Assembly: GCA_050124735.1 (NCBI GenBank)
Contig: JASFEQ010000046.1
Coordinates: forward strand, 1-16,853
Reading direction: 5' to 3'
Length of the DNA: 16,853 bases
Source: JASFEQ01 sp050124735
GTDB taxonomy: Bacteria > Desulfobacterota > DSM-4660 > Desulfatiglandales > HGW-15
Part shown: positions 1-7,626 of the stretch, piece after piece
Layout of the letters: every line of letters starts with the position of its first letter
Position numbering within the stretch: the stretch's first letter is position 1
Program-made: the position numbers and the translations under genes
Notes under the pieces: model-generated
Database searches by the model: none
The model's input: only the letters and a program-made list of their open reading frames with translations
What the model was told of the DNA's origin: nothing

Positions 1-982
1 ACCTGAGAGGGTTCAAAAAGCTCAACCATTGAACAAACAGGGGCATATTGGCGATGGGAAAGACAAAACCACTGAGCATGAAGAAAGGAAGCATAAAGAA
101 AAATGTGGTCATCATGGCCTGTTGCTGAGTGGCCGAGATGGTGGATATGAAAAGCCCGATGCCCAGCGTGCTCAGCAGAAAGAAACAGGTACCCACAAAG
201 AGAAGGGCCACATTTCCCTTGAGGGGAATGGAAAACCAGAATATGGCGAAGACGGTGACCATGACCATCTGGGCCACTGCAATGATGCTATAGGGGATGG
301 TTTTACCTACGATCAGTTCTATGGGTCTTATGGGGGTGACGATTAACTGCTCAATGTTCCCCGCCTCCTTTTCCCGGATAATGGCCATAGAGGTGAAGAG
401 AAGGGAGATGATCATGACCAAGACAGCTACAATCCCGGGCACATAGAAATTCCTACTGTCAAGATTGGGATTATACCACGTCCTTACACGGGCATCGATT
501 TTGCCGTATTCGAGCCTTTGGTGATAAAGCTCCCTGATCAGCTCCTCGTTGAGCCGATTCAAAACGATAGACGTATAGGCTATTCTGATGGAGGCCATAT
601 TACTCATACTACCATCGACCAGGATCTGTATGGGTGAAGTTTCCTTTTTCCTAATACGCTCGCTGTAATCGGGGCCTATCTTCACCCCCAGGTCCACCTT
701 TCTGTTTAAGAGCATCTTTTCCAGGTCTTGGGCGCTCCGGAGGTAGTGGGTGACGCGGAACGTCTTGTTGGCATTGAATGCATCAATTAGTATACGGCTC
801 TCTTTTGTGCGCGACTGATCAAAGATGGCGGTCCGGATATCCCGTACATCTGTGGTCACCACATAGCCGAAGATGAGCAATTGCACCAATGGTGCTACAA
901 CCAGAAGGGGTCTATTCTTCTTGTCTCTAAAGAGCTGTATGAATTCCTTGCGGATCAGTTCTCGAACCCGGAGCCAATTCAT
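1..982 (-). CDS. ABC-2 type transporter permease (YbhR-like), C-terminus cut by window edge
   Basis: Inner-membrane permease subunit of an ABC exporter. The frame opens at ATG 982 (MNWLRVRELIRKEFIQLFRD) and runs off the left edge after 327 codons, so roughly 45 residues are missing compared with its 377-residue sister gene. A first membrane segment (about residues 25-42, LLVVAPLVQLLIFGYVV) is followed by a large extracytoplasmic domain. A cluster of hydrophobic segments begins near residue 205 (VPGIVAVLVMIISLLFTSMAI), and the conserved cytoplasmic loop REKEAGNIEQLIVTPIRPIE is typical of ABC-2 permeases. Its start lies one base after the TGA of the upstream permease (TGAGATG), so the two are almost certainly cotranslated. 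By analogy with YbhS/YbhR it forms a heterodimer with that neighbour. Substrate cannot be read from the sequence; drugs or other amphiphiles are the family guess. Confidence 0.93.
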   Translation of the reverse strand, partial: MNWLRVRELIRKEFIQLFRDKKNRPLLVVAPLVQLLIFGYVVTTDVRDIRTAIFDQSRTKESRILIDAFNANKTFRVTHYLRSAQDLEKMLLNRKVDLGVKIGPDYSERIRKKETSPIQILVDGSMSNMASIRIAYTSIVLNRLNEELIRELYHQRLEYGKIDARVRTWYNPNLDSRNFYVPGIVAVLVMIISLLFTSMAIIREKEAGNIEQLIVTPIRPIELIVGKTIPYSIIAVAQMVMVTVFAIFWFSIPLKGNVALLFVGTCFFLLSTLGIGLFISTISATQQQAMMTTFFFMLPFFMLSGFVFPIANMPLFVQWLSFLNPLR

Positions 983-983
983 C

Positions 984-2117
984 TCACATGCCCTCTCTTT
1001 TTAGTAAGGCAAAATTCATGGCTGCCAAGAGGAAAAACATGAGTCCCAAAACGAGATAGCTCGGCCAAAGATTAGGTAGACCCAGATTTCTCAGATACAG
1101 CCCATTCAAGATATCGATGTAGTAGGTGGCAGGGACCACATAGGTGACAAGCTGCAGAAGTTTGGGCATGTTTTCCACAGGAAAAACAAAATCGGAAAGG
1201 AGCAGGGAAGGCATGTAGGTAATCAATATGGCCATCTGATTGGCTACCAGTTGGGATTTTGTGGCCACGGATATGAAAAGCCCCAAACTGAGAGCGACTG
1301 ACAGATAGATGATTGAGGCCAGGATCATCAACCAGAAGCTCGACTTCATGACAACCCCGAATAGGACCTGTCCCATGAAAATTGAAACAAGCACATCGAT
1401 CAGTGCGATGAAGAAGTAAGGGATTGCCTTTCCCATTAAAAATTCAGAGGCTCTTATGGGAAGAGACAGTATGGTCTCCATGGTCCCATTTTCATATTCA
1501 CGGGCTATGACAAGGGATGTGAGCAGGGCGCCCACGATCATGATGATGATGGCAATGATTCCAGGAACAATGAAATGGGTGCTTTCCAGATCCTCGTTAA
1601 ACCAGACCCTTATTCGTCCCTCAATGGGTGCTTTTATCTCCCTCATCCCTTTGCGGTTGAGGAAATCAAGGAGACTATGGTGGTTGTAGTCTTCCACAAA
1701 GGCTGTCATGAAGCCCCTCGCCTGACTGGCAAAATTTGGGTCACTGCCATCCAACAATATCTGCAGCTGGGTCTCACGATCTGCTTTAAGATTTCCTGTC
1801 CAACCTGGCTGGATAATCACGGCCATGGTTGCCCAGCCATGATCGAGATATTTTGTTGCAGTGCGGGTATCCGGAAGGGTGTGGATCACATCAAAATAGA
1901 AAGAGGCCGTCAGTTTTCTGCTGAAGTCCCTGCTCAGTTCTGTTTTGTCATGGTCCACAACCACCGCTCTGATATTGTCCACGTCCAAATTGAGGGCGTA
2001 ACCGAACATGAGAATGAGTAGCAAGGGGATAAAAAAGGCCAGATATAGGCTCCTGAAGTCCCGGATCAGGTGGTAGAATTCCTTGCGAGCAATGGCCCTG
2101 ATATGTATTAGACTCAA
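984..2117 (-). CDS. ABC-2 type transporter permease (YbhS-like)
   Basis: Full-length inner-membrane permease of the exporter (377 aa, the usual size). It has one N-terminal membrane segment (about residues 24-43, LYLAFFIPLLLILMFGYAL), an extracytoplasmic domain of about 140 residues, then five or six hydrophobic segments from about residue 183 to the end. The ABC-2 loop motif REYENGTMETILSLPIRASE sits between the first two of these. The start is TTG, and its first bases overlap the TGA stop of the upstream ATPase gene (TTGA, 4-bp overlap); GAGGGG lies just upstream as a ribosome binding site. This implies translational coupling. It resembles the downstream permease throughout (RKEF, VPGI, GKAIPY), as expected for a duplicated pair forming a heterodimeric channel. 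Substrate unknown. Confidence 0.95.
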   Translation of the reverse strand: MSLIHIRAIARKEFYHLIRDFRSLYLAFFIPLLLILMFGYALNLDVDNIRAVVVDHDKTELSRDFSRKLTASFYFDVIHTLPDTRTATKYLDHGWATMAVIIQPGWTGNLKADRETQLQILLDGSDPNFASQARGFMTAFVEDYNHHSLLDFLNRKGMREIKAPIEGRIRVWFNEDLESTHFIVPGIIAIIIMIVGALLTSLVIAREYENGTMETILSLPIRASEFLMGKAIPYFFIALIDVLVSIFMGQVLFGVVMKSSFWLMILASIIYLSVALSLGLFISVATKSQLVANQMAILITYMPSLLLSDFVFPVENMPKLLQLVTYVVPATYYIDILNGLYLRNLGLPNLWPSYLVLGLMFFLLAAMNFALLKREGM

Positions 2118-2869
2118 TGGTCCCCTCGAGACATCAATTGGATGAAAACCTCATTCAGATCCGCCTCAGGACGCTCAGGAAATACCTCTCGGGTAATCTC
2201 AGATGGGCTGCCGGAGGCCACGATCTTTCCCTCGTTGATCATAACAACCCGCTGGCAGTTGCGGGCCTCGTCCATATAGTGCGTGGTCACAAAGACCGTC
2301 ACCCCTCGCCGTGCCAAAAGACCTATGAATTCCCAGAAATGCCTCCGGGTGATGGGATCCACCCCTGAGGTGGGCTCATCCAGAAACAGGATTTTGGGTC
2401 GGTGAAGCAGGGCACAGCCCAGAGCCAATCGCTGGCGCCAACCTGGGGGTAATTCCCTGGTGAGCCGATCCCTCACATCCTGAAGTCGCGTCATCTCAAG
2501 GACCCATTCAATTCTCTCTTCCCATTGGTCAGATGGCACGTTATAGATGCCCAGGTAAAAGCGCACATTTTCAAAGGGTGTCATATCCTCATATAGGGAG
2601 AATTTTTGAGACATATACCCTATAGACTGCTTGATTCTCTCCGCCTCTTGGAAAAGGTCATACCCCGCCACATGGCCACTACCCGAGGTGGGGGTGATGA
2701 TGCCGCATAGCATACGGATGGTGGTGGATTTACCGGCCCCGTTTGGGCCCAGAAAGCCAAAGATCTCCCCCCGCCGTATAGAAAAAGAGATCCTGTCAAC
2801 AGCCACGAAACGACCAAATCGCTTTTCCAGGTCTTTTACTTGAACCGCATCAGAGTCTGAAACGATCAT
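2114..2869 (-). CDS. ABC transporter ATP-binding protein (matches C-terminal half of YbhF)
   Basis: Cytoplasmic ATPase subunit, 251 aa, a single nucleotide-binding domain. Walker A is GPNGAGKST near residue 40. The Q-loop region is YMSQKFSLYEDMT. Walker B is ILFLDEPTSGVDP, and the H-loop is TTHYMDEA. The ABC signature is atypical: ELPPGWRQRLALG instead of LSGGxxQR, so the canonical SGG is PPG. The same kind of degenerate signature is known for the C-terminal half of YbhF, which suggests the two NBDs of the heterodimer are not equivalent. The ATG at 2869 lies 20 bases inside the end of the upstream ATPase gene, and its own stop overlaps the start of the permease. In E. coli the two ATPases are one fused protein; here they are separate genes. 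Confidence 0.95.
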   Translation of the reverse strand: MIVSDSDAVQVKDLEKRFGRFVAVDRISFSIRRGEIFGFLGPNGAGKSTTIRMLCGIITPTSGSGHVAGYDLFQEAERIKQSIGYMSQKFSLYEDMTPFENVRFYLGIYNVPSDQWEERIEWVLEMTRLQDVRDRLTRELPPGWRQRLALGCALLHRPKILFLDEPTSGVDPITRRHFWEFIGLLARRGVTVFVTTHYMDEARNCQRVVMINEGKIVASGSPSEITREVFPERPEADLNEVFIQLMSRGDH

Positions 2870-3653
2870 GGACTAGTCCCTTATCTACGGCTGTAATGCG
2901 ATGGACCAAGGCCTCTTCCAGGTCGGAGAAGTGGGATTGAATCTCCGTTGGGCTGCCTGTATCAAGGATCTCAGAGCCATGCATGAGGGCTAAATGGTCA
3001 CATTTCTCTCCCTCATCCAGATAGGCTGTCGCGATGAGGATCGTCATGCCCTGCCGCCGCATATCCAGAAGGATGTCCCAGAACTCCTGCCTGGATACGG
3101 GATCCACACCGTTGGTCGGCTCATCCAAGATGAGCACCTTGGGTTGATGGACCAAGACACAGGCCAAACCCAGCTTCTGCTTCATGCCGCCGGAGAGATC
3201 GCCGGCGGCTCTGTCAATAAAAGGAAGAAGATTGGAAAACCCCAGGTAACGCTCTCTGCGCTCTTTTCTTTCAGCCCCAAAAATGCCAAAAATATCCATG
3301 AAAAACTCCACGTTTTCACCCACGGTGAGATCCCGATAAAGGCCAAAACGCTGTGGCATATAACCTATAAGAGGCTTGACCCTGGTCTTTTGGGAGGCCA
3401 CGTCTATGCCGTCAATGAGAATTCTTCCTGCCGATGGTCTGATCATGGTAGCCACCAAGCGAAGCAGGGTAGACTTTCCCGCACCATCGGAGCCCACGAA
3501 TCCGAATATGCTCCCCCTTTCCACCTGGAGGTTTACATCAGTGACGGCCTTGATCGCGCCAAAGCGCTTGGAGACGTTCTCGACTTGGACGAGCGTTCTT
3601 TCTGCTGGCGGGAAATTGACGGTCTTGGACATGGGTTTAACGGAGCCAGGCAT
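2850..3653 (-). CDS. ABC transporter ATP-binding protein (matches N-terminal half of YbhF)
   Basis: Second ATPase of the exporter, 267 aa. It has Walker A GSDGAGKST (near residue 55), Q-loop region YMPQRFGLYRDLT, a canonical signature LSGGMKQKLGLACV, Walker B VLILDEPTNGVDP, and an H-loop region in which the usual TTH is ATAYLDEGEKCD, so the switch histidine appears to be replaced by alanine-tyrosine. Together with its neighbour, which has a degraded signature but a good TTH, this looks like an asymmetric NBD pair. The ATG at 3653 overlaps the HlyD gene by 17 bp. A second ATG at 3632 (MSKTVNF) starts just after the HlyD stop, and neither start has a clear ribosome binding site, so the N-terminus is uncertain by 7 residues. 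Confidence 0.95.
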   Translation of the reverse strand: MPGSVKPMSKTVNFPPAERTLVQVENVSKRFGAIKAVTDVNLQVERGSIFGFVGSDGAGKSTLLRLVATMIRPSAGRILIDGIDVASQKTRVKPLIGYMPQRFGLYRDLTVGENVEFFMDIFGIFGAERKERRERYLGFSNLLPFIDRAAGDLSGGMKQKLGLACVLVHQPKVLILDEPTNGVDPVSRQEFWDILLDMRRQGMTILIATAYLDEGEKCDHLALMHGSEILDTGSPTEIQSHFSDLEEALVHRITAVDKGLVHDRFRL

Positions 3654-4803
3654 CGGCTGGCATACCTGACTTCAGTTCCAAACTTGGGTTGGGAACGGAA
3701 ACCTTGACCAGATAGACAAGCTTGACCCGCTCCTTGCGGGTCTGGATGATCTTCGGCGTAAACTCCCCTTCGGGAGAGATAAATGCCACCCTTCCCCAGT
3801 AGGCCTTATCAGGAAATGTGTCCACCCTCACCTCCACTTTTTGGCCTGGCTTCACTTTCCCTATTTCCGTTTCATCAACAAATATCTTCAAGTCAACAGT
3901 AGCCAGATCTGAGAGTGAGAGAATCTCACGCCCGGGAACAACCACCTCACCTGGCTCCACGTTCCGACTGGTTATGATCCCTTTAAAAGGGGCCTTCAAT
4001 TGTGTGTATCTCAACTGCGTCTCAGCCAGGCGAACCGCAGCCCTGGCCGCCTGCGCCTGGGCCCTGGCCACTTCCACATCTCCCTTGGCTGCATCGATCT
4101 TTTTGAGATTGCTCCTGGCCTGATTCAGGACGGCCTCTCCCTCGGCCAGTCTTGCCCTTGCAGTTTGAATGGTCTCCTTTCGAAAGCCCTCCTTTATGAG
4201 ATCGTACTTCTCCTTAGCGCGTTCATATTCTTTGGTTGTGGTCTCGTACCTCAGCGCAGCCGCATCGCGTAGGGCTTCCGAAATTATCTTTTCACGAAAG
4301 AGTCTCTCATGCCTTTTCTTATCTCTTTCCGCATCTTCCATCGTCACCTTGGCGGAAAGATAAGCGAGTCGCGCCTGCTCGATATCCTGTGAACGATGGC
4401 CCGCCTCCAGCTCATGCAATCCTGCCCTGAGGGCCTCAACACTCGCTTCAGCCCTTGCAACTTCGGCTGGCAGGATCATCTGAGAGATCTCCAAGACCAA
4501 CTCCAGTCGCTCCAAGTTCTTGATTGATGCCTCCAAGTTTGCCTTTGCCTGCTCACAGCGGGCTTCAAACTCCGAGCTCTCCAATTCAGCCAAGAGTTGA
4601 TCCTTTTCCACCCCCTCGCCCTCATCCACAAGGACCTTAACAACTCGACCGCTCACCTGAAAGGCGAGATCAGACGTGGTCGCCTCGACGGTGCCCGAGT
4701 AGTAGAGCTCCCTGAGTTGGACACTTCTTTGCCCAAAATAGACCAGTGTGCCAACACCCAAGAGGACAACGACAAAGATGACAATAAGGATGCGTTTCTT
4801 CAC
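3637..4803 (-). CDS. HlyD/YbhG-type membrane fusion (periplasmic adaptor) protein
   Basis: 388 aa. An N-terminal signal anchor (KKRILIVIFVVVLLGVGTLVYF, residues 2-23) precedes a lipoyl/barrel-sandwich half (SGTVEATTSDLAFQVSGRV, VDEGEGVEKDQLLAELES). A long alpha-helical hairpin rich in Glu, Arg and Ala follows (about residues 75-265). The second lipoyl half comes next (LKAPFKGIITSRNVEPGEVV), then a beta-barrel domain ending in GMPADAWLR. The protein should link the inner-membrane ABC complex to the periplasm, possibly to an outer-membrane channel not encoded here. The start is GTG at 4803 with a good AAGGAG six bases upstream. It lies 41 bp after the repressor gene and overlaps the next ATPase gene, so it is the second cistron of the operon. 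Confidence 0.95.
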   Translation of the reverse strand: MKKRILIVIFVVVLLGVGTLVYFGQRSVQLRELYYSGTVEATTSDLAFQVSGRVVKVLVDEGEGVEKDQLLAELESSEFEARCEQAKANLEASIKNLERLELVLEISQMILPAEVARAEASVEALRAGLHELEAGHRSQDIEQARLAYLSAKVTMEDAERDKKRHERLFREKIISEALRDAAALRYETTTKEYERAKEKYDLIKEGFRKETIQTARARLAEGEAVLNQARSNLKKIDAAKGDVEVARAQAQAARAAVRLAETQLRYTQLKAPFKGIITSRNVEPGEVVVPGREILSLSDLATVDLKIFVDETEIGKVKPGQKVEVRVDTFPDKAYWGRVAFISPEGEFTPKIIQTRKERVKLVYLVKVSVPNPSLELKSGMPADAWLR

Positions 4804-4844
4804 TCTAATCTCCTTAGGCGGACCATTTGCCTAGTCGCCAGGCT

Positions 4845-5477
4845 TTATTTTTTGACCGCTCGCAATAGAAAGTTTTCGATTTTATCAGCTATACCCTCAG
4901 AAATGAGAGCATCCAATTGCTTGAGCATCTCGGGTGCCTGGCTCAGTTTAGCCCTGACAGTCTCCAGGTTTTTGTGGAAGATGAGGGGACCTATGACCAT
5001 TGGGTGTAATATGAATGGGTTTACATCTATAAAGACGCCTTGGAGGGATCCTTGTTCAAGGATTTCTGTCAGCATACCGAAGATACGTGCAAAGTCCTCA
5101 GTCACGACCTCGGGAAAATGGCGCCCACCTAAGGCGAGTTCCCGCATCATGATTTGAGGGATATGGGGATGTTGGTCCAGGGTAAATGCAATGTTGTGGA
5201 TGTAGGTTTTGAGTTTTTCCTCTGGGCCTTGCGATTCTTTTATATTATTGGCAATTCGTTTGCCCATATCGGCAAAGACATCATGGATCACGCGTGTGTA
5301 AAGGGCCTTTTTGTCGCCGATATGGTAATAGATGGTGGCCTTGTTGACCCCGGCACGCCTCGCAATCTCATCGACTCGTGCACCCGCAAACCCAAGCTCT
5401 GCAAAGACTTCGGTGGCGGCGCCGAGAATTCGTCGGATCGAGTTGCTTCTCTTCTCTCTTAGTGCCTTGTTTCCCAT
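4845..5477 (-). CDS. TetR/AcrR-family transcriptional repressor (CecR/YbiH-like)
   Basis: Regulator of about 210 aa. The N-terminal helix-turn-helix is clear: RRILGAATEVFAELGF, then ARVDEIARRAGVNKATIYYH and IGDKKALY, the classic TetR signature. The remaining 150 or so residues are the helical ligand-binding and dimerisation domain. I chose ATG 5477 (MGNKALREKRS) over the longer frame from 5519 because TAGGAG lies 7 bases before 5477. The upstream ATG has no ribosome binding site and would sit only about 25 nt from the predicted transcription start. The gene heads the exporter operon and follows operator-like repeats, so it most likely represses itself and the exporter until a ligand binds. 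The gene order matches cecR-ybhGFSR. Confidence 0.93.
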   Translation of the reverse strand: MGNKALREKRSNSIRRILGAATEVFAELGFAGARVDEIARRAGVNKATIYYHIGDKKALYTRVIHDVFADMGKRIANNIKESQGPEEKLKTYIHNIAFTLDQHPHIPQIMMRELALGGRHFPEVVTEDFARIFGMLTEILEQGSLQGVFIDVNPFILHPMVIGPLIFHKNLETVRAKLSQAPEMLKQLDALISEGIADKIENFLLRAVKK

Positions 5478-5484
5478 CCTTTTG

Positions 5485-5490
5485 CTCCTA
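5485..5490 (-). promoter_or_regulatory. Ribosome binding site of the TetR-family gene
   Basis: TAGGAG on the minus strand, 7 bases upstream of the ATG at 5477. It decides the start in favour of 5477 rather than the upstream in-frame ATG at 5519. Confidence 0.75.
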
Positions 5491-5522
5491 TGCAGAGACA
5501 ATAACCTCAAGCCAGCCATTCA

Positions 5523-5557
5523 ACTAACCGGTTAGTATAACTATAAGGTTAGTATAA
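5523..5557 (-). promoter_or_regulatory. Operator-like repeat cluster for the TetR-family repressor
   Basis: A perfect 14-bp palindrome, ACTAACCGGTTAGT, occupies 5523-5536. Its GGTTAGTATAA extension (5530-5540) is repeated exactly at 5547-5557. On the minus strand this makes two direct copies of TTATACTAACC 17 bp apart, the promoter-proximal one covering the -10 box and the distal one fused to an inverted half-site. Palindromes of this size next to a TetR gene are the usual autoregulatory operator. Binding by this repressor is inferred from position. Confidence 0.75.
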
Positions 5558-5578
5558 TAGGTGTCATGGTTTTGTCAA
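5551..5578 (-). promoter_or_regulatory. Sigma-70 type promoter of the repressor-exporter operon
   Basis: Minus strand: -35 TTGACA at 5578-5573 (perfect), 16-bp spacer, -10 TATACT at 5556-5551. The predicted transcription start is near 5544, giving a leader of about 65 nt to ATG 5477. The -10 box lies inside one of the operator-like repeats, so a bound repressor would block it directly. Confidence 0.72.
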
Positions 5579-5600
5579 ACACTTTAGGAAAGTATAGACA

Positions 5601-5620
5601 ATATCAATGCCCCTTGATAT
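5601..5620. repeat. Perfect 7-bp inverted repeat between divergent genes
   Basis: ATATCAA (5601-5607) and TTGATAT (5614-5620) are separated by TGCCCC. No T-run follows, so it is not a terminator. It may be an operator or a leader hairpin for the PP-loop gene downstream, about 110 bp ahead of its start. Nothing else recognisable was seen in 5579-5710 beyond a weak plus-strand -10 (TATAGA, 5593-5598). Confidence 0.4.
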
Positions 5621-5729
5621 GGGACAGCGGATGAAACTGGCCGTTCTTAGGGAACGCAGGAGGCCTCCAGATGCTCTTGACCAGAAAACCCTCCCTTTCT
5701 ACTAAGATTTAGGAGGATTGTTGCCCACA

Positions 5730-6407
5730 ATGACACAGAAAATCTTGCTGGCATGGAGTGGGGGTAAAGATAGTGCGCTGGCCCTCTACGAGATCAAAAA
5801 GAGACCAGATCTTGAGATCGTCTCGTTGATCACAACCATCACAGAGGACTATGATAGGGTAAGTATGCACGGCGTGCGGCGGGTGCTATTGGAAAGTCAG
5901 GCGGAATCGCTGGGCATTCCCCTTTACAAAATATTCATTTCAAAGAGTTCGTCTGATGAAGAGTATGGCCACAAAATGAAAGAGATGCTAACCCGCTTTT
6001 CCAGTTTGGGTGTAAGTTCTGTGGTCTTTGGAGACATTTTTTTGGAAGACCTGAGAAAATTTCGGGAAAAGCAATTGTCAAAAGTGGGTATGAAGGGGAT
6101 TTTCCCTTTATGGAAAAAGAATACCCTTGAACTGGCTCACGCGTTCATAAACTTGGGTTTCAGGGCTATTGTCACATCCACGGACTCTAAGGTGCTCCAC
6201 AGGAAGTTTGTGGGTCGGGAAATAGACGAAAAATTCCTGGCTCAGATTCCTCCCTCCGTTGATCCTTGTGGTGAGAATGGAGAATTTCATACATTTGTCT
6301 TTTCAGGGCCCATCTTTAAAAAGAGGCTGTTGTTTCGCGTGGGTAAAGTGGTATTGAGAGAGAATCGGTTTTACTATTGTGACTTAGAGCCCGTTTTAGC
6401 GGCTTAG
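5730..6407 (+). CDS. Dph6-like PP-loop ATPase (diphthine--ammonia ligase family)
   Basis: Adenine-nucleotide alpha-hydrolase (PP-loop) protein of about 225 aa. The N-terminal KILLAWSGGKDSALAL contains the SGGKDS pyrophosphate loop. The C-terminal part has DPCGENGEFHTFVFSGP, the other hallmark of the ATP_bind_4/Diphthami_syn_2 family. In archaea and eukaryotes such enzymes amidate diphthine on EF2. Bacteria lack diphthamide, so the substrate of this homologue is unknown; an ATP-dependent amidation or similar adenylating reaction is the family inference. AGGAGG at 5711-5716 is the ribosome binding site. ATG 5730 (13-base spacing) gives the family-like N-terminus MTQKILLAWSGGKDS. The TTG codons at 5718 and 5721 are alternatives that add 3-4 residues. 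It appears to be the first gene of a plus-strand run; no close functional partner is visible. Confidence 0.88.
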   Translation: MTQKILLAWSGGKDSALALYEIKKRPDLEIVSLITTITEDYDRVSMHGVRRVLLESQAESLGIPLYKIFISKSSSDEEYGHKMKEMLTRFSSLGVSSVVFGDIFLEDLRKFREKQLSKVGMKGIFPLWKKNTLELAHAFINLGFRAIVTSTDSKVLHRKFVGREIDEKFLAQIPPSVDPCGENGEFHTFVFSGPIFKKRLLFRVGKVVLRENRFYYCDLEPVLAA

Positions 6408-6534
6408 TCATCTGGGGCTCCACCGCAATGTTGACTCCGAACTCCGGAAGGAATATGCTGATCGGGTTTTGACTCCACGAGGGTTTGGCCCAATTGTTTT
6501 GATGATTTTATGCCATGATTAGGTTTACCAGCCC

Positions 6535-7581
6535 ATGAAACTGGGAATCATAGGACTTCCCCAGTCGGGAAAATCCACCATCTTCGCCGCCCTGACAGGT
6601 GCAAGGGGTGAGGGCAAGGCCCTGAAGACATCTCGCAAGGACCAAAGGATTGGGGTGGTCCGGGTGGCGGATGAAAGGGTGGATTTCCTGAGTAAGATCC
6701 TCAAGCCCAAAAAGACCACCTTTGCCAGCGTGGAATATTTACTCCCCTCCGAGATCGCCACGGGCGCAGCCGCCCAACCGGAGAACGTGATCTGGAGCCA
6801 GGTTCGGGCCTGCGACTCTCTGATCCACGTGGTCCGGAATTTTCAAAGTGCCGGAGGAATGCCACCCTCCCCAGAGGAAGACTTCTGGCGTCTTGAAGAA
6901 GAGATGATTCTCTACGATTTGATGGTTGCAGAGAAAAGGATTGAACGCGTTGAACTGGACGACAAGCGAGGCAAGAAGCCAGATAAGGAGGAGTATTCAC
7001 TGCTCAAGTCCTGCCAGGACGTATTGGAGAATAGCCAGCCGCTGCGTACAAAAACTGAATTGGCATCAGCACCTGCCCTGAGAGGTTTCACTTTTCTTTC
7101 AGCCAAGCCCCAGCTTATCATCATCAATAATGACGATGAGGACGAGGCCATACCTGAGTGGAAAGCCATGCCTGAAAGACTTGAAATGCTCTTGGTCAGG
7201 GGAAGGCTTGAAATGGAGATTGCTGCCATGTCTCCGGGCGAGGCCGAGGAATTCCTGGTCGCGTATCATATCGAAAAATCTGCCCTTGACAGGGTCATAA
7301 TGAGTTCATATAGCCTGATGAACCTCATCTCCTTTTTCACGGTGGTACATGATGAGGTAAGGGCATGGACCATAACCAGCGGCTCCTCAGCCCTCAAGGC
7401 GGCAGGGACCGTACACTCTGACATGGAAAAGGGTTTTATTCGCGCCGAAGTCCTTTCATTTGAACTTCTGAAGGCCCATGGCTCCTTTCAGGAGGCCAAA
7501 AAGGCAGGGGACGTTCATCTTGAAGGGAAAGAATATGTGGTTCAAGATGGAGATGTGATTAACTTTCGGTTTAATATTTAA
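6535..7581 (+). CDS. YchF/Obg-like P-loop protein with TGS domain, degenerate nucleotide-binding domain
   Basis: 348 aa, close to YchF length (about 363). The P-loop GLPQSGKST is at residues 6-14. The region DERVDFLSKILKPKK, the coiled-coil (about residues 120-170), the segment SAKPQLIIINNDDED and the C-terminal TGS/DUF933 part (VRAWTITSGSSALKAAGTVH, EKGFIRAEV, LEGKEYVVQDGDVINFRFNI) all line up with YchF. The switch II/G3 segment does not: where YchF has DIAGLVKGASKGEGLGNKFL this protein has YLLPSEIATGAAAQPENVIW, with neither the Asp nor the Gly of DxxG. It may bind nucleotide but probably hydrolyses it differently or not at all. It is likely a paralogue rather than the sole YchF. The start ATG 6535 has no strong ribosome binding site. 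The 127 bp before it hold nothing I recognise. Confidence 0.87.
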   Translation: MKLGIIGLPQSGKSTIFAALTGARGEGKALKTSRKDQRIGVVRVADERVDFLSKILKPKKTTFASVEYLLPSEIATGAAAQPENVIWSQVRACDSLIHVVRNFQSAGGMPPSPEEDFWRLEEEMILYDLMVAEKRIERVELDDKRGKKPDKEEYSLLKSCQDVLENSQPLRTKTELASAPALRGFTFLSAKPQLIIINNDDEDEAIPEWKAMPERLEMLLVRGRLEMEIAAMSPGEAEEFLVAYHIEKSALDRVIMSSYSLMNLISFFTVVHDEVRAWTITSGSSALKAAGTVHSDMEKGFIRAEVLSFELLKAHGSFQEAKKAGDVHLEGKEYVVQDGDVINFRFNI

Positions 7582-7626
7582 AATATACAGCGTCCAGTTT
7601 GAGATCACATGTTGGTCGTCTCCCTG

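Noticed and set aside
29..346. 105-codon plus-strand open frame
   Set aside because: It is antisense to the ABC-2 permease, whose minus-strand frame is continuous and has clear membrane segments; the plus-strand translation is His/Gly/Asp-rich low complexity.
2994..3707. 237-codon plus-strand open frame
   Set aside because: Antisense to the ABC ATPase with intact Walker motifs; a shadow frame.
5478..5519. Longer TetR start at ATG 5519
   Set aside because: No ribosome binding site, very close to the predicted transcription start, and the extra 14 residues do not match the family N-terminus; ATG 5477 has a good site.
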